Part shown: positions 35,139 through 44,468 of the stretch, piece by piece | Layout of the letters: every line of letters starts with the position of its first letter | Numbering within the stretch: the first letter of the stretch is position 1 | DNA from: Cytophagaceae bacterium | Lineage (GTDB): Bacteria; Bacteroidota; Bacteroidia; Cytophagales; Spirosomataceae | Assembly (NCBI GenBank): GCA_005791165.1 | Contig: SXXW01000004.1 | Coordinates: 62,001-126,000 of the forward strand | Reading direction: 5' to 3' | Length of the DNA: 64,000 nucleotides | Notes under the pieces: model-generated | Told to the model about the DNA's origin: nothing | The model's database searches: none | What the model saw: the letters and a program-made list of their open reading frames with translations, nothing else | Translations under genes and position numbers: made by a program

Positions 35139-35463
35139 ATCTCAATGAATTAATCCATTTTGCTATTTTGATGGCATCGTCCTTTGGAACATTTGTCATA
35201 GGAGCCATTGGAGGGTAACCAGGCCAATTACTAGGTTGAGGTTTTGCAATCAGTGCAACTATTTTATCCACACTGTATTTCTTCTTAGCCACATCTTGGT
35301 AAGCAGGTCCAACTAATCTTGCATCTACTTTGTGACAAGCAAAACAAGTATACTTTTGCATCAAAGGCTTAATTGCTTCTGGAAAATCTTCAGCTTTAGC
35401 TTGAAAACTCAAGGCTGAAAAACTCAATACTGCTGTAAAAATTAACTTAGATATCGTTTTCAT
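35137..35463 (-). CDS. small c-type cytochrome
   Basis: Periplasmic electron carrier, 108 aa. Signal peptide with cleavage after about residue 24 (FQAKA). The haem-binding CxxCH is CFACH at residues 40-44, and the axial Met is probably one of those in PPMAPMTN near 82-87. Size and arrangement fit class I cytochrome c (c551/c552-like). It stands alone on the minus strand, converging with the DUF5606 gene. The redox partner is not in the window. Confidence 0.9.
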   Translation of the reverse strand: MKTISKLIFTAVLSFSALSFQAKAEDFPEAIKPLMQKYTCFACHKVDARLVGPAYQDVAKKKYSVDKIVALIAKPQPSNWPGYPPMAPMTNVPKDDAIKIAKWINSLR

Positions 35464-35549
35464 AAAAAATTAATATTAATAGGTAAAAATTTAAACTTCC
35501 AAATTGGATTCACAAATTAAGGGAATTCTCATTAAAATACTGCCCTGAA

Positions 35550-36374
35550 TTACGCCTTTTTTAATGAATCTATTGCATTTCTTACACTTCCATGCTTTTC
35601 TAATAGTTCCGCAGCACTTTCTTCACTAATTCCAGTCGCTTCACGAACCATCATAATCGCTCTTAATACTAATTTATGATTGCTTAATTGCATGTCGACC
35701 ATCTTATTCCCTTGCACATGTCCTAGTTGGATCATCACCGAAGTCGAGATCATATTTAAGACCAATTTCTGTGCTGTTCCCGATTTCATCCGAGTGCTTC
35801 CCGTGACAAATTCTGGCCCAACAATCACTTCGATGGGATATTTTGCTTCTTTGGTCACAACTCCGCCCGCATTACATACGATACAACCTGTAAGAATTCC
35901 ATGCTCATTTGCTGCTCGTAAACCACCCACTACGTAGGGCGTTCTACCGGAAGCGGCTATTCCTATCACCGTATCTAGCGCACCTATTTCATAGGCTTTC
36001 ATGTCCAACCAAGCCTGCTTTTCATCATCTTCAGCATTCTCAACGGCCTTTCGGATCGCCCCATCACCTCCGGCAATTAATCCAATAACCCGATCAAAAG
36101 CCACACCATACGTTGGCGGACATTCCGAAGCATCCACAACGCCTAGTCGGCCAGAAGTTCCAGCCCCAATATAAAATAAGCGTCCACCTTGTTTCATTCG
36201 CGGAACAATTTGATTCACGAGCGCTTCGATCGCCGGTATCTCTTTTTCGACCGAATGAGCAACCGTTTTATCTTCCGCGTTCATTTGTCGGAGTAACGTT
36301 TCAACACTCTGCTGCTCTAAATTCTGATAGGAGGAAGCAGATTCGGTTGCCAATAAGGTTAGATTTTCGGCCAT
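35550..36374 (-). CDS. murQ: N-acetylmuramic acid 6-phosphate etherase
   Basis: Cleaves the lactyl ether of MurNAc-6-phosphate to GlcNAc-6-phosphate in peptidoglycan recycling. 274 aa, slightly short of the usual about 300 because the N terminus starts at MAENLTLLATESAS. SIS-domain core: RLFYIGAGTSGRLGVVDASE (about 61-80), IGIAASGRTPYVVGGL, and GPEFVTGSTRMKSGTAQKL. The start overlaps the dipeptidase stop by one base (TAATG), suggesting co-expression. No murP/PTS gene is present. Confidence 0.95.
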   Translation of the reverse strand: MAENLTLLATESASSYQNLEQQSVETLLRQMNAEDKTVAHSVEKEIPAIEALVNQIVPRMKQGGRLFYIGAGTSGRLGVVDASECPPTYGVAFDRVIGLIAGGDGAIRKAVENAEDDEKQAWLDMKAYEIGALDTVIGIAASGRTPYVVGGLRAANEHGILTGCIVCNAGGVVTKEAKYPIEVIVGPEFVTGSTRMKSGTAQKLVLNMISTSVMIQLGHVQGNKMVDMQLSNHKLVLRAIMMVREATGISEESAAELLEKHGSVRNAIDSLKKA

Positions 36375-37747
36375 TATTGTTGGTATAATTCGTTATAATT
36401 TGAGAAAAAATATGGAATAGTTTCGATTCCCTTATAAAAATTAAACAAGCCATAATGCTCGTTTGGAGAATGGATGGCATCTGAATCGAGACCAAAACCC
36501 ATTAATATAGATTTAATTCCCAACTCCTTTTCGAATAAAGCTACAATGGGAATACTCCCGCCTCCACGAGTCGGCACGGGATCTTTTCCAAAAGTCTTCG
36601 CCAAAGCCTCAGATGCTGCTTGGAATGCAATGCTATCCGTCGGCATTAAATAGGCTTCGCCTCCATGATGTGGAGTCACAGTCACTTTAACTCCCTTAGG
36701 AGCTGCAGCTAAAAAATAGTCTGTAAATAGTTTAGTAATTTGCTCAGAGGACTGATTGGGAACTAACCTCATGGAAATTTTCGCATAGGCCATGGAAGGC
36801 AAAACAGTCTTTGCTCCCTCGCCAGTATATCCACCCCAAATACCATTGACGTCTAATGTTGGCCTAATCGAGGCTCGTTCAATGGTTGAAAAACCTTTTT
36901 CTCCATGGACGGCATGAATGCCTAAATCGTTTTGATATGCTTCTAAGTCAAAAGGCGTTTGTGCCATGGCAGCGCGATCAGCTGGACTAACGTCCAACAC
37001 CCCATCGTAAAAACCTGGGATGGTAATGCGATTAAATTCATCGTGCATCGATGAAATCATTTCACATAAAATATTAATGGGATTAGCTACCGCTCCACCA
37101 TATACGCCAGAGTGTAAATCTCGATTAGGTCCTTGTACGGCCACTTCCATATAACTAAGTCCCCGCAAACCTACGTCGATGGATGGCGTATCATTCGCAA
37201 TGATAGCCGTATCTGAAATTAAAATAACATCTGCTTTTAAAAGCTCTTTGTGGGCACAGACGAAAGTGGATAAATTGTTTGAGCCAATTTCCTCCTCCCC
37301 TTCAATCATAAATTTAACGTTGCAGGTTAACTCACCTGTCGCATACATAGCCTCAAAAGCTTTTACATGCATAAAGACCTGACCCTTGTCGTCACATGAA
37401 CCACGGGCATAAATAACCTCATTTTTAATGATTGGATCAAAAGGAGGATTATCCCATAACTCTAATGGATCGGCGGGTTGAACATCATAATGCCCATAAA
37501 CTAAGACGGTTGGCGCCTTAGCATCCACCATTTTCTCTCCATAAACAATGGGGAAACCCGCTGTTTCCTCTAGACGAACATGGTCAACACCGGCTTTTTT
37601 GAGGTTTTCAGCCATCCATTCTGCGGCTTGCCTAACAGAACCCGCATAAGCAGGATCTGCAGATATTGAAGGGATACGCAAAAATTCTAATAATTCAGTT
37701 AAAAATCGATCTTGGTGGGCGGATATATACGCTTGTGTTTCTTTCAT
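36374..37747 (-). CDS. M20 family dipeptidase
   Basis: Zinc peptidase of the M20/M25/M40 family, 457 aa, probably cytoplasmic. Metal-site motifs: VLVYGHYDVQPAD (His/Asp), ARGSCDDKGQ (bridging Asp), IEGEEEIGS (catalytic Glu pair). The lid/dimer domain lies in the middle and a late GGGSIP/SILMGFG carries further ligands. Coupled to murQ by one-base overlap, so it may process muropeptide fragments during peptidoglycan recycling; that is inferred from context. Confidence 0.9.
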   Translation of the reverse strand: MKETQAYISAHQDRFLTELLEFLRIPSISADPAYAGSVRQAAEWMAENLKKAGVDHVRLEETAGFPIVYGEKMVDAKAPTVLVYGHYDVQPADPLELWDNPPFDPIIKNEVIYARGSCDDKGQVFMHVKAFEAMYATGELTCNVKFMIEGEEEIGSNNLSTFVCAHKELLKADVILISDTAIIANDTPSIDVGLRGLSYMEVAVQGPNRDLHSGVYGGAVANPINILCEMISSMHDEFNRITIPGFYDGVLDVSPADRAAMAQTPFDLEAYQNDLGIHAVHGEKGFSTIERASIRPTLDVNGIWGGYTGEGAKTVLPSMAYAKISMRLVPNQSSEQITKLFTDYFLAAAPKGVKVTVTPHHGGEAYLMPTDSIAFQAASEALAKTFGKDPVPTRGGGSIPIVALFEKELGIKSILMGFGLDSDAIHSPNEHYGLFNFYKGIETIPYFFSNYNELYQQ

Positions 37748-37778
37748 ATTTGATTCTAATTGCTAATGTGTAGCTATA

Positions 37779-37786
37779 CAAATATA
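37779..37786 (-). promoter_or_regulatory. -7 box for the M20 dipeptidase-murQ operon
   Basis: TATATTTG on the complement, 31 bases before the dipeptidase ATG. No TTTG is seen 19-20 bases further upstream, where plsY coding sequence begins. Confidence 0.5.
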
Positions 37787-37798
37787 AAAAAATAATGT

Positions 37799-38443
37799 TT
37801 ACGATTGCTTTTTACGAGGGATTAGGTACATCCGATTTTCAGTACCCTGTAAAATGCGCATGATATTTCCTCGGTGTGTGAAAATGACAAGGCATGCGAT
37901 GAATAGCCCGAAATAGATTAATAAAGGGATTTCTTGACCAAATACGCCAAAAATTAATAATAAAGGAAAAACGATGGATGCAATCATGGAGCCCAATGAA
38001 ACGTATTTTGAAATGGCGAAAACCACTAAAAATACACAAATACTGACGATGGCTGCTTGTGGGTGCAACGCCAACACCATGCCTAAGGTTGTAGCTACTC
38101 CTTTTCCTCCTTTAAATTCGCAAAATACAGGAAGCAGGTGGCCAATAATCGCTAGAAAGCCAAAAACTATTTTTAAGGTTACACAAGTTTGCCAATCAAT
38201 CAAATGAAAGTAAAATAAAACAGCTGAAAGACCTGTGGCAATAAATCCTTTGAGTGCGTCAACAAACAAAACGATGGAACCAGCTTTTTTGCCTAATACT
38301 CTAAAAGTATTGGTAGCTCCCGCATTTCCACTCCCATGTTTGCGAATGTCAATTCCGTGATACGTTTCTCCATACCAAAGAGCAGTAGGAATAGACCCAA
38401 GAAGATAGCTTAAAATAGAAAGACCAAAAATGAGTAATACCAT
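37799..38443 (-). CDS. plsY: acyl-phosphate:glycerol-3-phosphate acyltransferase PlsY
   Basis: Membrane enzyme that transfers the acyl chain from acyl-phosphate (made by PlsX, also encoded in this window) to glycerol-3-phosphate. 214 aa with about five hydrophobic segments. Conserved loops: LLGSIPTALWYG (14-25), HGSGNAGATNTFR and EFKGGKGVATTLGM, the three family motifs. Confidence 0.95.
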   Translation of the reverse strand: MVLLIFGLSILSYLLGSIPTALWYGETYHGIDIRKHGSGNAGATNTFRVLGKKAGSIVLFVDALKGFIATGLSAVLFYFHLIDWQTCVTLKIVFGFLAIIGHLLPVFCEFKGGKGVATTLGMVLALHPQAAIVSICVFLVVFAISKYVSLGSMIASIVFPLLLIFGVFGQEIPLLIYFGLFIACLVIFTHRGNIMRILQGTENRMYLIPRKKQS

Positions 38444-38453
38444 AATTCAAGTT

Positions 38454-38503
38454 CTACCTCTAGGTAGAGGTCAAATATAGAGTGCTAAGCTTCATAAATC
38501 AAA
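38454..38503 (-). promoter_or_regulatory. plsY promoter and leader dyad
   Basis: On the complement: TTTG (38500-38503), 20-base spacer, TATATTTG (38472-38479), an excellent Bacteroidota promoter. Just downstream, at 38454-38467, is the dyad CTACCT-CT-AGGTAG in the 5' leader, ending 10 bases before the ATG. Confidence 0.75.
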
Positions 38504-38562
38504 TGCTTGTAAAACATTCTTGAAATGTTTAAATTTTGGTCTTTAATTTATTCTAATTTCAA

Positions 38563-41088
38563 TTAAAAAGAGACATTGATGGAAGCCATTAACCTAAAGG
38601 TCTGTGGAGTTCCATGGTTTAAATAGCTAAGTCTATGGAATGCCTGGATGCGGAAAATTTTCAAGATATTATCGATTCCATACCCTGCCTCTACATAGGG
38701 TTTTCCAGGCTCAAGCGCATCAAAAGCATATCGATCTAAAAACTTCGATTTCAATGGATTATTAACGTCTTTCATAATCTCTTTGTTAGAAGCTCGTTGG
38801 CTTCCAATCACCATATTTGTACTTGTAATAAAACGCCACTTCAATCTCTTTATCAAGGGTATCCGGTTAAATAACAACCCATCGAAATTGTGATTATACT
38901 GCAAGGAAACATACTGATCACTCACAAATTCAAAATAATTCATGGTGGAAAATGCACTCCTTACAAAGAACAATGTCTCATTCCCCAAGTGTGGAAATAA
39001 AAGAGGCGCGGGTAAATTTGATGGGGTATACCCCGCCATCAAAGTATAATCAGATCGACCAATTTTACCTACTCGAAAAGACTGATGGGCTTTAAGCGTA
39101 AATCGTTCATAATCAAAGTTTCCACCTAAAAATCCTTTAATTCCCCTTTGATATTTAAAGGTAATCACAGGAATTCTTCGGGTTGACAAGGTTACTTTTT
39201 CATTCCCATTCATAAGAAACGTCTCGTTTTTCGCAAACCTAGCTTCCAATGTGATGAATGAATCTTGATAATAATCTTGTACAGGCGAATTAACCCCCAT
39301 CTCTGGGTTCAGTCGGTATTGAAATCGAAATAATGGATCAAAGGATCTGGTATTGGCAGATGCGGTAAAGGTAATTCCTTTGGTAGCTTCTGTTGTAAAA
39401 AATGCTTCCGTTTCACGTCGGTAAAATGCGCCTGAAAACGCACCCCAACGAGTAAACGCGTAGAACAATTTATTATCACCTATTAATTCTGGCGTCAATC
39501 CTACCCTTTCAATATCATACGAATGACGCAATCCGGCCACCGTCCATTTTTTTCTAGAAAATAAATAATTGACTTCCCCGGAATATTTTAACACCAAATC
39601 TTTAGTACCAAAACCTACATTACCTCTTAATATCCAGTTTTTATCGAAATTTGCATTGGTTCGAAAACCCAACCGAAACCTTGCTCCTTCTAATCGATTA
39701 ATGGCTAAGCTAGTAATATAAGGACCTACTTCAATATCATTATAGCGCTTAAATCCACTAAAAACAATTTCGGCAATTTCAACATAGGTTTTAACCACCG
39801 GCAAATTTCTGACGGAATCAATTAATGAAGAGGCCAACAAATCCTGAGAACTTAATGGTTCAAAACGTGCATTCTTCCAAAAATTTGGATCCGGCTCTCG
39901 AGCATTCTCAGCCACCTCAGAAGCCATATCATAAAATTCAAGTGGCTTGGGTTCATTAACAACAAAATCCTTGTTGGAAATATACATCTTCAATAGCATT
40001 CCAGCTGAGCCCTTCGTAATTTCTTCTAAATCAATCAAAAACCTAGTCTTGGCGGGTAGCCAGACTCCAGAAGCTGTTTGCTCCAGCTCCTGAGAAATTT
40101 TTATCTTATCGATGAAATTTAAATTTGCTTGTTTGTCAACAGAAGCATCTATTTGAACTAAGGCAAAATTGGTTGTGTCAACCCACACTTGGCCCGTAAA
40201 AACTAAATCCATCGGATTTTTAGGCTCATAATCAATTTGATAACAAACCTTACCCTCAACTTTGACCGTATCGACCAAGTAATATTTGTAATTAGCTTTC
40301 CAACCCTCGCCTATGGGACTAGCAAAATCCTTTCCAAAAAATCCAATGTAATTTTGATAAAAGTTATAATTAGCTACTAAATTACCACCGACCAATTGAG
40401 AGATAAAACTTCCATCCTTCACCCCAACCCCTTTTATATTAGTCTTTAAAATGAGCTCCTTTTTTCTTTGAGGTGATTCTCGATAATAAAATTTACTTAA
40501 GGTCTCAGAGATGAAAGTCGGTATGACCAATTTACCATCATCTCCTGCCATTTTTTCAAATTTTTTAATTGCCTCCTGGATATCCTTCATCACCTTTCTC
40601 TCCTTAAATTTTTCTGAAATATTATCCACATCCAACTCCAACTTAGTATAAGAATCGTAAGAATAAGCCGTCAGCTTACTTCGGTCATTTTTCTCCCGAT
40701 TCTTAATCACATTTCGCAATATTTTGAAAACAGGATTTTCTCCTGAATAAACAATTACTTCGTTCAAAGAGCGATTGGTAGGATCAATTTGAAAATCAAC
40801 AACTTGGGATTTTACGTTTTTATCTATGTACTTAACCTTCTTTTTATATCCCACAAATGAAACATAAATAGAGTCAGATAAAAATTTTGAATTTAAGATA
40901 TACTCACCTTGAAAATTAGTGCTCGTACCCACATTCATACCCAAAATACCAACAGAGGCAAAAGGCACAGGGTCCCCATTGCTCGCATCACGAACAATAC
41001 CCTTAATTTGAAATTGAGCTAGAAGGGATTCAAATGAAAGAAGAAATAATAAAAGTGCTAAAATAGCACCAAAAGCACTTTTTTTCAA
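38563..41088 (-). CDS. DUF5686 family outer-membrane protein with carboxypeptidase-like regulatory domain
   Basis: 841 aa, starting at TTG (41088; no ATG in frame before the upstream stop). Signal peptide to about residue 24 (LLAQ). Residues about 26-115 form a carboxypeptidase-regulatory-like domain (IKGIVRDASNGDPVPFASV, FVGYKKKVKYID), followed by the DUF5686 region and a long barrel-like C-terminal half ending MASINVSF. Relatives are outer-membrane proteins of unknown function widespread in Bacteroidota. A TATTTTTG box (41174-41181, complement) lies 86 bases upstream. Confidence 0.82.
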   Translation of the reverse strand: MKKSAFGAILALLLFLLSFESLLAQFQIKGIVRDASNGDPVPFASVGILGMNVGTSTNFQGEYILNSKFLSDSIYVSFVGYKKKVKYIDKNVKSQVVDFQIDPTNRSLNEVIVYSGENPVFKILRNVIKNREKNDRSKLTAYSYDSYTKLELDVDNISEKFKERKVMKDIQEAIKKFEKMAGDDGKLVIPTFISETLSKFYYRESPQRKKELILKTNIKGVGVKDGSFISQLVGGNLVANYNFYQNYIGFFGKDFASPIGEGWKANYKYYLVDTVKVEGKVCYQIDYEPKNPMDLVFTGQVWVDTTNFALVQIDASVDKQANLNFIDKIKISQELEQTASGVWLPAKTRFLIDLEEITKGSAGMLLKMYISNKDFVVNEPKPLEFYDMASEVAENAREPDPNFWKNARFEPLSSQDLLASSLIDSVRNLPVVKTYVEIAEIVFSGFKRYNDIEVGPYITSLAINRLEGARFRLGFRTNANFDKNWILRGNVGFGTKDLVLKYSGEVNYLFSRKKWTVAGLRHSYDIERVGLTPELIGDNKLFYAFTRWGAFSGAFYRRETEAFFTTEATKGITFTASANTRSFDPLFRFQYRLNPEMGVNSPVQDYYQDSFITLEARFAKNETFLMNGNEKVTLSTRRIPVITFKYQRGIKGFLGGNFDYERFTLKAHQSFRVGKIGRSDYTLMAGYTPSNLPAPLLFPHLGNETLFFVRSAFSTMNYFEFVSDQYVSLQYNHNFDGLLFNRIPLIKRLKWRFITSTNMVIGSQRASNKEIMKDVNNPLKSKFLDRYAFDALEPGKPYVEAGYGIDNILKIFRIQAFHRLSYLNHGTPQTFRLMASINVSF

Positions 41089-41173
41089 AATTGATTAATA
41101 GGGTTCTCTAAATTTAAAAGCATATTTTCCCCCATTTTATTTCAAAATTCTTATGATTTTAAATGGAAGGAAA

Positions 41174-41181
41174 CAAAAATA
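41174..41181 (-). promoter_or_regulatory. possible -7 box upstream of the DUF5686 gene
   Basis: TATTTTTG on the complement, in the 114-base gap between rdgB and the DUF5686 gene. No -33 element is evident; the gap holds nothing else recognised. Confidence 0.35.
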
Positions 41182-41202
41182 CAAAGTATTGTGAAAAATA
41201 TG

Positions 41203-41799
41203 TTATTCGTCGACAAATTTTAAACATTCGTCGGCAAACATTTGAAATTTATGCAAAGCGCGTGCTCGGTGAGCGATGACATTCTTTTCAGAAAGCGTCA
41301 TTTCAGCAAAGGTCCTCGACTCGTTTTCTGGTTGGAATAAAGGATCATACCCAAATCCATGACTACCTCTCGGGCTCAACACAATTTCTCCTCTAACTTC
41401 TCCTTCAAATTGACGAAATTGGCCATTTTGGTGAAAAGTTAAGACCGTAACAAAACGAGCTGATCGATCAGCGTATTTACTCATTTCAATAATTAACTTA
41501 TTGGAATTGGCTAAATCATTTTTAGGTTCCCCAGCAAATCGCGCTGAATAAACTCCGGGTAGACCTCCCAAGCAATCGACTTCAAGCCCTGAATCATCTG
41601 AAAGACAAGTAACCCCAAAACGGTCTGCAATATACCGTGCCTTTTGCATAGAATTTTCAGCTAAGGTTTTACCTGTTTCGGGAATATCGTCAATAACTCC
41701 TAGCTCGGATATGGATTTAATTAGGAAATGGCTTCCCAAAAGAGCTGATAGCTCTTCGATTTTATGTTTGTTTTGGGTAGCTAAATATAATTCAATCAT
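41203..41799 (-). CDS. rdgB: non-canonical purine NTP pyrophosphatase (RdgB/HAM1)
   Basis: Hydrolyses ITP, dITP and XTP to keep them out of nucleic acids. 198 aa: LATQNKHKIEEL (6-17) is the substrate loop, SDDSGLEVDCLGGLPGVYSA carries the catalytic Asp residues, and GFGYDPLFQP follows. The ATG overlaps the stop of the upstream FKBP gene by one base (TAATG). Last gene of the nrnA-FKBP-FKBP-FKBP-rdgB run. Confidence 0.95.
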   Translation of the reverse strand: MIELYLATQNKHKIEELSALLGSHFLIKSISELGVIDDIPETGKTLAENSMQKARYIADRFGVTCLSDDSGLEVDCLGGLPGVYSARFAGEPKNDLANSNKLIIEMSKYADRSARFVTVLTFHQNGQFRQFEGEVRGEIVLSPRGSHGFGYDPLFQPENESRTFAEMTLSEKNVIAHRARALHKFQMFADECLKFVDE

Positions 41800-42683
41800 T
41801 ATAAAGCACCAACCACCTCAACTTCAAATAACAGAGGCGAATTGGGGGGAATCGTACCGCTTCCATTCGCACCGTAACCTATTTTGGATGGTAAAATGAG
41901 TATGGCTTTTTCACCAACTCGCATTTTCATGATTCCTTCATCAAAGCCGGCGATCACTCCACCAGTCCCAGCGACATAGGTAAAAGTTCCTGAATCAAAA
42001 GCTGAATCATAAATTAATTTCCCTGCCGCGTCCAATTTCAAATTGCCATAACTTAATCGCCCAGTATAATTGACTTTTACCGATTGGCCACCTAAAATAG
42101 TTGCCCCTTTGGGATTCTCCACCAATCTTTTAAATATCAATCCAGAGGGGAAAATTTCTGGATTTGTTATTTTGTACAAGGTTTGGAAATCTTTCAATTG
42201 CTCCGCCTCTGTACGTATTGAAACCACATCAATCTCTAATTTAATGACAGAATATGCAGGTATATCCGTATAAGAATTACCTCCAAAAGCGAGGGCTGAA
42301 GGCAAAATGAATAAACCTGATTCCCCTTCTTTCAAAAAGGATATTGGTAAATTTATTATGGTGTTAGTGGCTCCCCAAACCAATCCTTTTAGTTGGCCTA
42401 ATGATTTTGCCGTGGAATCTATTTTAGTGCCATCGAGCAAAGTCATTTTATAATAGAATTTAACCAGATCGGTATTAAAAGCTTGTTTTCCAGTAGACTT
42501 CGCCGAGTTAATTGAATAATACATCCCCTCGGGAGATTTTTGAAGCTTTAAATTTGTCCGGCTAATATACCCCTCTATCTCCTTTTGATTATCTGATTCG
42601 GTTTGATTTACTTCATTAAGTGTACAGCTTGTCATTCCGCCCAAGAACGAAATACAGATAAATAAACAAACAAAATTTCTCAT
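41799..42683 (-). CDS. FKBP-type peptidyl-prolyl isomerase lipoprotein (third of three)
   Basis: 294 aa from the ATG at 42683; a TTG four codons earlier would also be possible but overlaps the preceding gene. Lipobox FLGGMTSC gives a lipid-anchored periplasmic protein. It has an FKBP-like N-terminal domain (about 70-155) and a second, better FKBP domain at the C terminus with VKVNYTGRLSYG and VIAGFDEGIMKMRVGEKAIL. The usual active-site Trp is Phe (GF). Probably acts on exported or outer-membrane proteins. Confidence 0.87.
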   Translation of the reverse strand: MRNFVCLFICISFLGGMTSCTLNEVNQTESDNQKEIEGYISRTNLKLQKSPEGMYYSINSAKSTGKQAFNTDLVKFYYKMTLLDGTKIDSTAKSLGQLKGLVWGATNTIINLPISFLKEGESGLFILPSALAFGGNSYTDIPAYSVIKLEIDVVSIRTEAEQLKDFQTLYKITNPEIFPSGLIFKRLVENPKGATILGGQSVKVNYTGRLSYGNLKLDAAGKLIYDSAFDSGTFTYVAGTGGVIAGFDEGIMKMRVGEKAILILPSKIGYGANGSGTIPPNSPLLFEVEVVGAL

Positions 42684-42687
42684 TATA

Positions 42688-43551
42688 CTATTCAATTTTG
42701 GCTATATAAATTTCAAACATTAATGGAGTAAATCCTGGAATGCTCGTACCTGAACCCTTTTCCCCATACCCGATGGTGGATGGAAATACAACAATCGCTT
42801 TCTCTCCTAAACGCATCTTTTCAATGCCTTTTTGGAACCCAACAACTGTTTGTGTACCACCAACGGTCACAGAAAAAGTATCCGTGCGAGCCATATTTCC
42901 GTCAAAAGCAAATCCATTTAAAAATCGGCCCGTGTACTTTAATTTGACCACTTTACCACTAGCAGGCACATCTCCAGTTCCAGGTACCAATTGAATATAA
43001 CGTAATCCATTAGGTTCCGTAGTGGTCACTTTATATCCTTTTCTTGCAATAAAAGCGTTTATTTGGTCGCTTTGGCTACGAACCGAATAACTTTTAATCG
43101 TTACTTTTAGGGGAGTATATGCAGGCAAGCCCTCAAATGATTGAGAAGTACCTGGTAATGCCATCACTGCTTGTTCTTCATCACGCAAAGTCGCCATTAA
43201 ACGAGTAAAAATTGGATTTAAAAATCCATATTGATACATCAATGGAGAATTCGTTTTGCGGTTAGTACTATCCAAAACCTTTCCTGTTGCTAGATTGGCT
43301 AATTCATAATGAATCAACAAGGTATCTCCTCTAGAGGCTAATTCCCCACTTGGATTTGGCTTTGTGAGAAAATAATAGGCCCCATTTTCCATGGCAATAG
43401 GGGTTTGATTTAACTTGGAGAAGTACGACAGTATTTGTGTCTGGTTCTCTTTTGCTTTCACCTCGTCTGCCAACTCAACATTTGACAAACAAGCAGTCAA
43501 CATATAACCCACAAATACCATCGCTAAAAACTGCTTCACCAAATTTCTCAT
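42688..43551 (-). CDS. FKBP-type peptidyl-prolyl isomerase lipoprotein (second of three)
   Basis: 287 aa. Lipobox YMLTAC (Cys at about 21) after a hydrophobic signal. Same layout as its neighbours: an N-terminal FKBP-like domain with a long insertion, then a C-terminal FKBP domain with VKLKYTGRFLNG, VVGFQKGIEKMRLGEKAIV and IGYGEKGSGTSIPGFTPL. Four bases separate it from the third copy and five from the first. Confidence 0.87.
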   Translation of the reverse strand: MRNLVKQFLAMVFVGYMLTACLSNVELADEVKAKENQTQILSYFSKLNQTPIAMENGAYYFLTKPNPSGELASRGDTLLIHYELANLATGKVLDSTNRKTNSPLMYQYGFLNPIFTRLMATLRDEEQAVMALPGTSQSFEGLPAYTPLKVTIKSYSVRSQSDQINAFIARKGYKVTTTEPNGLRYIQLVPGTGDVPASGKVVKLKYTGRFLNGFAFDGNMARTDTFSVTVGGTQTVVGFQKGIEKMRLGEKAIVVFPSTIGYGEKGSGTSIPGFTPLMFEIYIAKIE

Positions 43552-43556
43552 ATTTC

Positions 43557-44420
43557 TTATTTCTTAGACAACACTTCAATATCAAAAACTAACACTGAAT
43601 TTGCTGGGATTGGACCACGCGCTTGTTCGCCATATCCAATCGTAGATGGGATCACAAATGTACCTTTTCCACCCGCTTTTAATAATGTCAAAGCTTCATT
43701 AAATCCAGGAATCATTTGACCCAATGGCATCTCAGCCGAACTACCTTTATCAAATTCCTTACCATTTAAAAAAGTTCCTCTGTAATTGACTAACCAAGTT
43801 TCTCCCATTTTTGGAGAAGCACCAGCACCTGGTTTTTCAATAGCATAAAACAATCCTGCAGCCGAAGTCTTGAATGATTTACCTGTTTTTGCTACGTAGT
43901 CAGCAATCATTTTAGGTTGTAATGCAATATCCTTAGCCGCATCTTGCTTCGCTTTAGCCGCCTCTTTTTCCATATCCTTTTCAAACTCAGCACGAGACTG
44001 AACTTTCAATATTTTGACGGTATACTTCAAATCAGTACCAGGTTTTAAGAATGGAGGCAATGGAGATTGAACCGCTTTTGTCAAACTGTCAATCGGCACT
44101 AATATCGTTGCGCTATCACCTAGAGCCAATAAACGCAATCCATTTTCAAAAGAACCTTTAAACGCGCCTGGTGCATTAGAAGGTGCTTGAATCATCCCTT
44201 TTCCTGGCTGGCCATCTTTTTTAGTATCCTGCAAAACAGAATCAGCGCCATTTTTAATCACTAAATTAAACGTAATGATATCGCCTTCTTTTAATTTTTT
44301 TGCAGCATCATCATGACTATGCATTTGAATTTTTACTCCGTCGATTATCTCTACTTTGTTCTTGTTACAAGCAGTCAATAATAGCGCTGCTGAAAAAATT
44401 AAACCTATTTGTTTACGCAT
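43557..44420 (-). CDS. FKBP-type peptidyl-prolyl isomerase lipoprotein (first of three)
   Basis: 287 aa with lipobox LLLTAC (Cys at 18). N-terminal FKBP-like domain around GDIITFNLVIKNGAD to VKILKVQ, a charged helical linker (AEFEKDMEKEAAKAKQDAAK) and a C-terminal FKBP domain with NYRGTFLNGKEFDKG, MIPGFNEALTLLKAG and IGYGEQARGPIPANSVL. In flavobacteria a gliding-motility PPIase (GldI) is encoded beside similar genes, but no gld gene is present in this window, so the name is not applied. Confidence 0.87.
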   Translation of the reverse strand: MRKQIGLIFSAALLLTACNKNKVEIIDGVKIQMHSHDDAAKKLKEGDIITFNLVIKNGADSVLQDTKKDGQPGKGMIQAPSNAPGAFKGSFENGLRLLALGDSATILVPIDSLTKAVQSPLPPFLKPGTDLKYTVKILKVQSRAEFEKDMEKEAAKAKQDAAKDIALQPKMIADYVAKTGKSFKTSAAGLFYAIEKPGAGASPKMGETWLVNYRGTFLNGKEFDKGSSAEMPLGQMIPGFNEALTLLKAGGKGTFVIPSTIGYGEQARGPIPANSVLVFDIEVLSKK

Positions 44421-44468
44421 GATTGTGGTGTTTTGACCGTAGTCCGATGAAAAATTTGTTTAGTTTCT

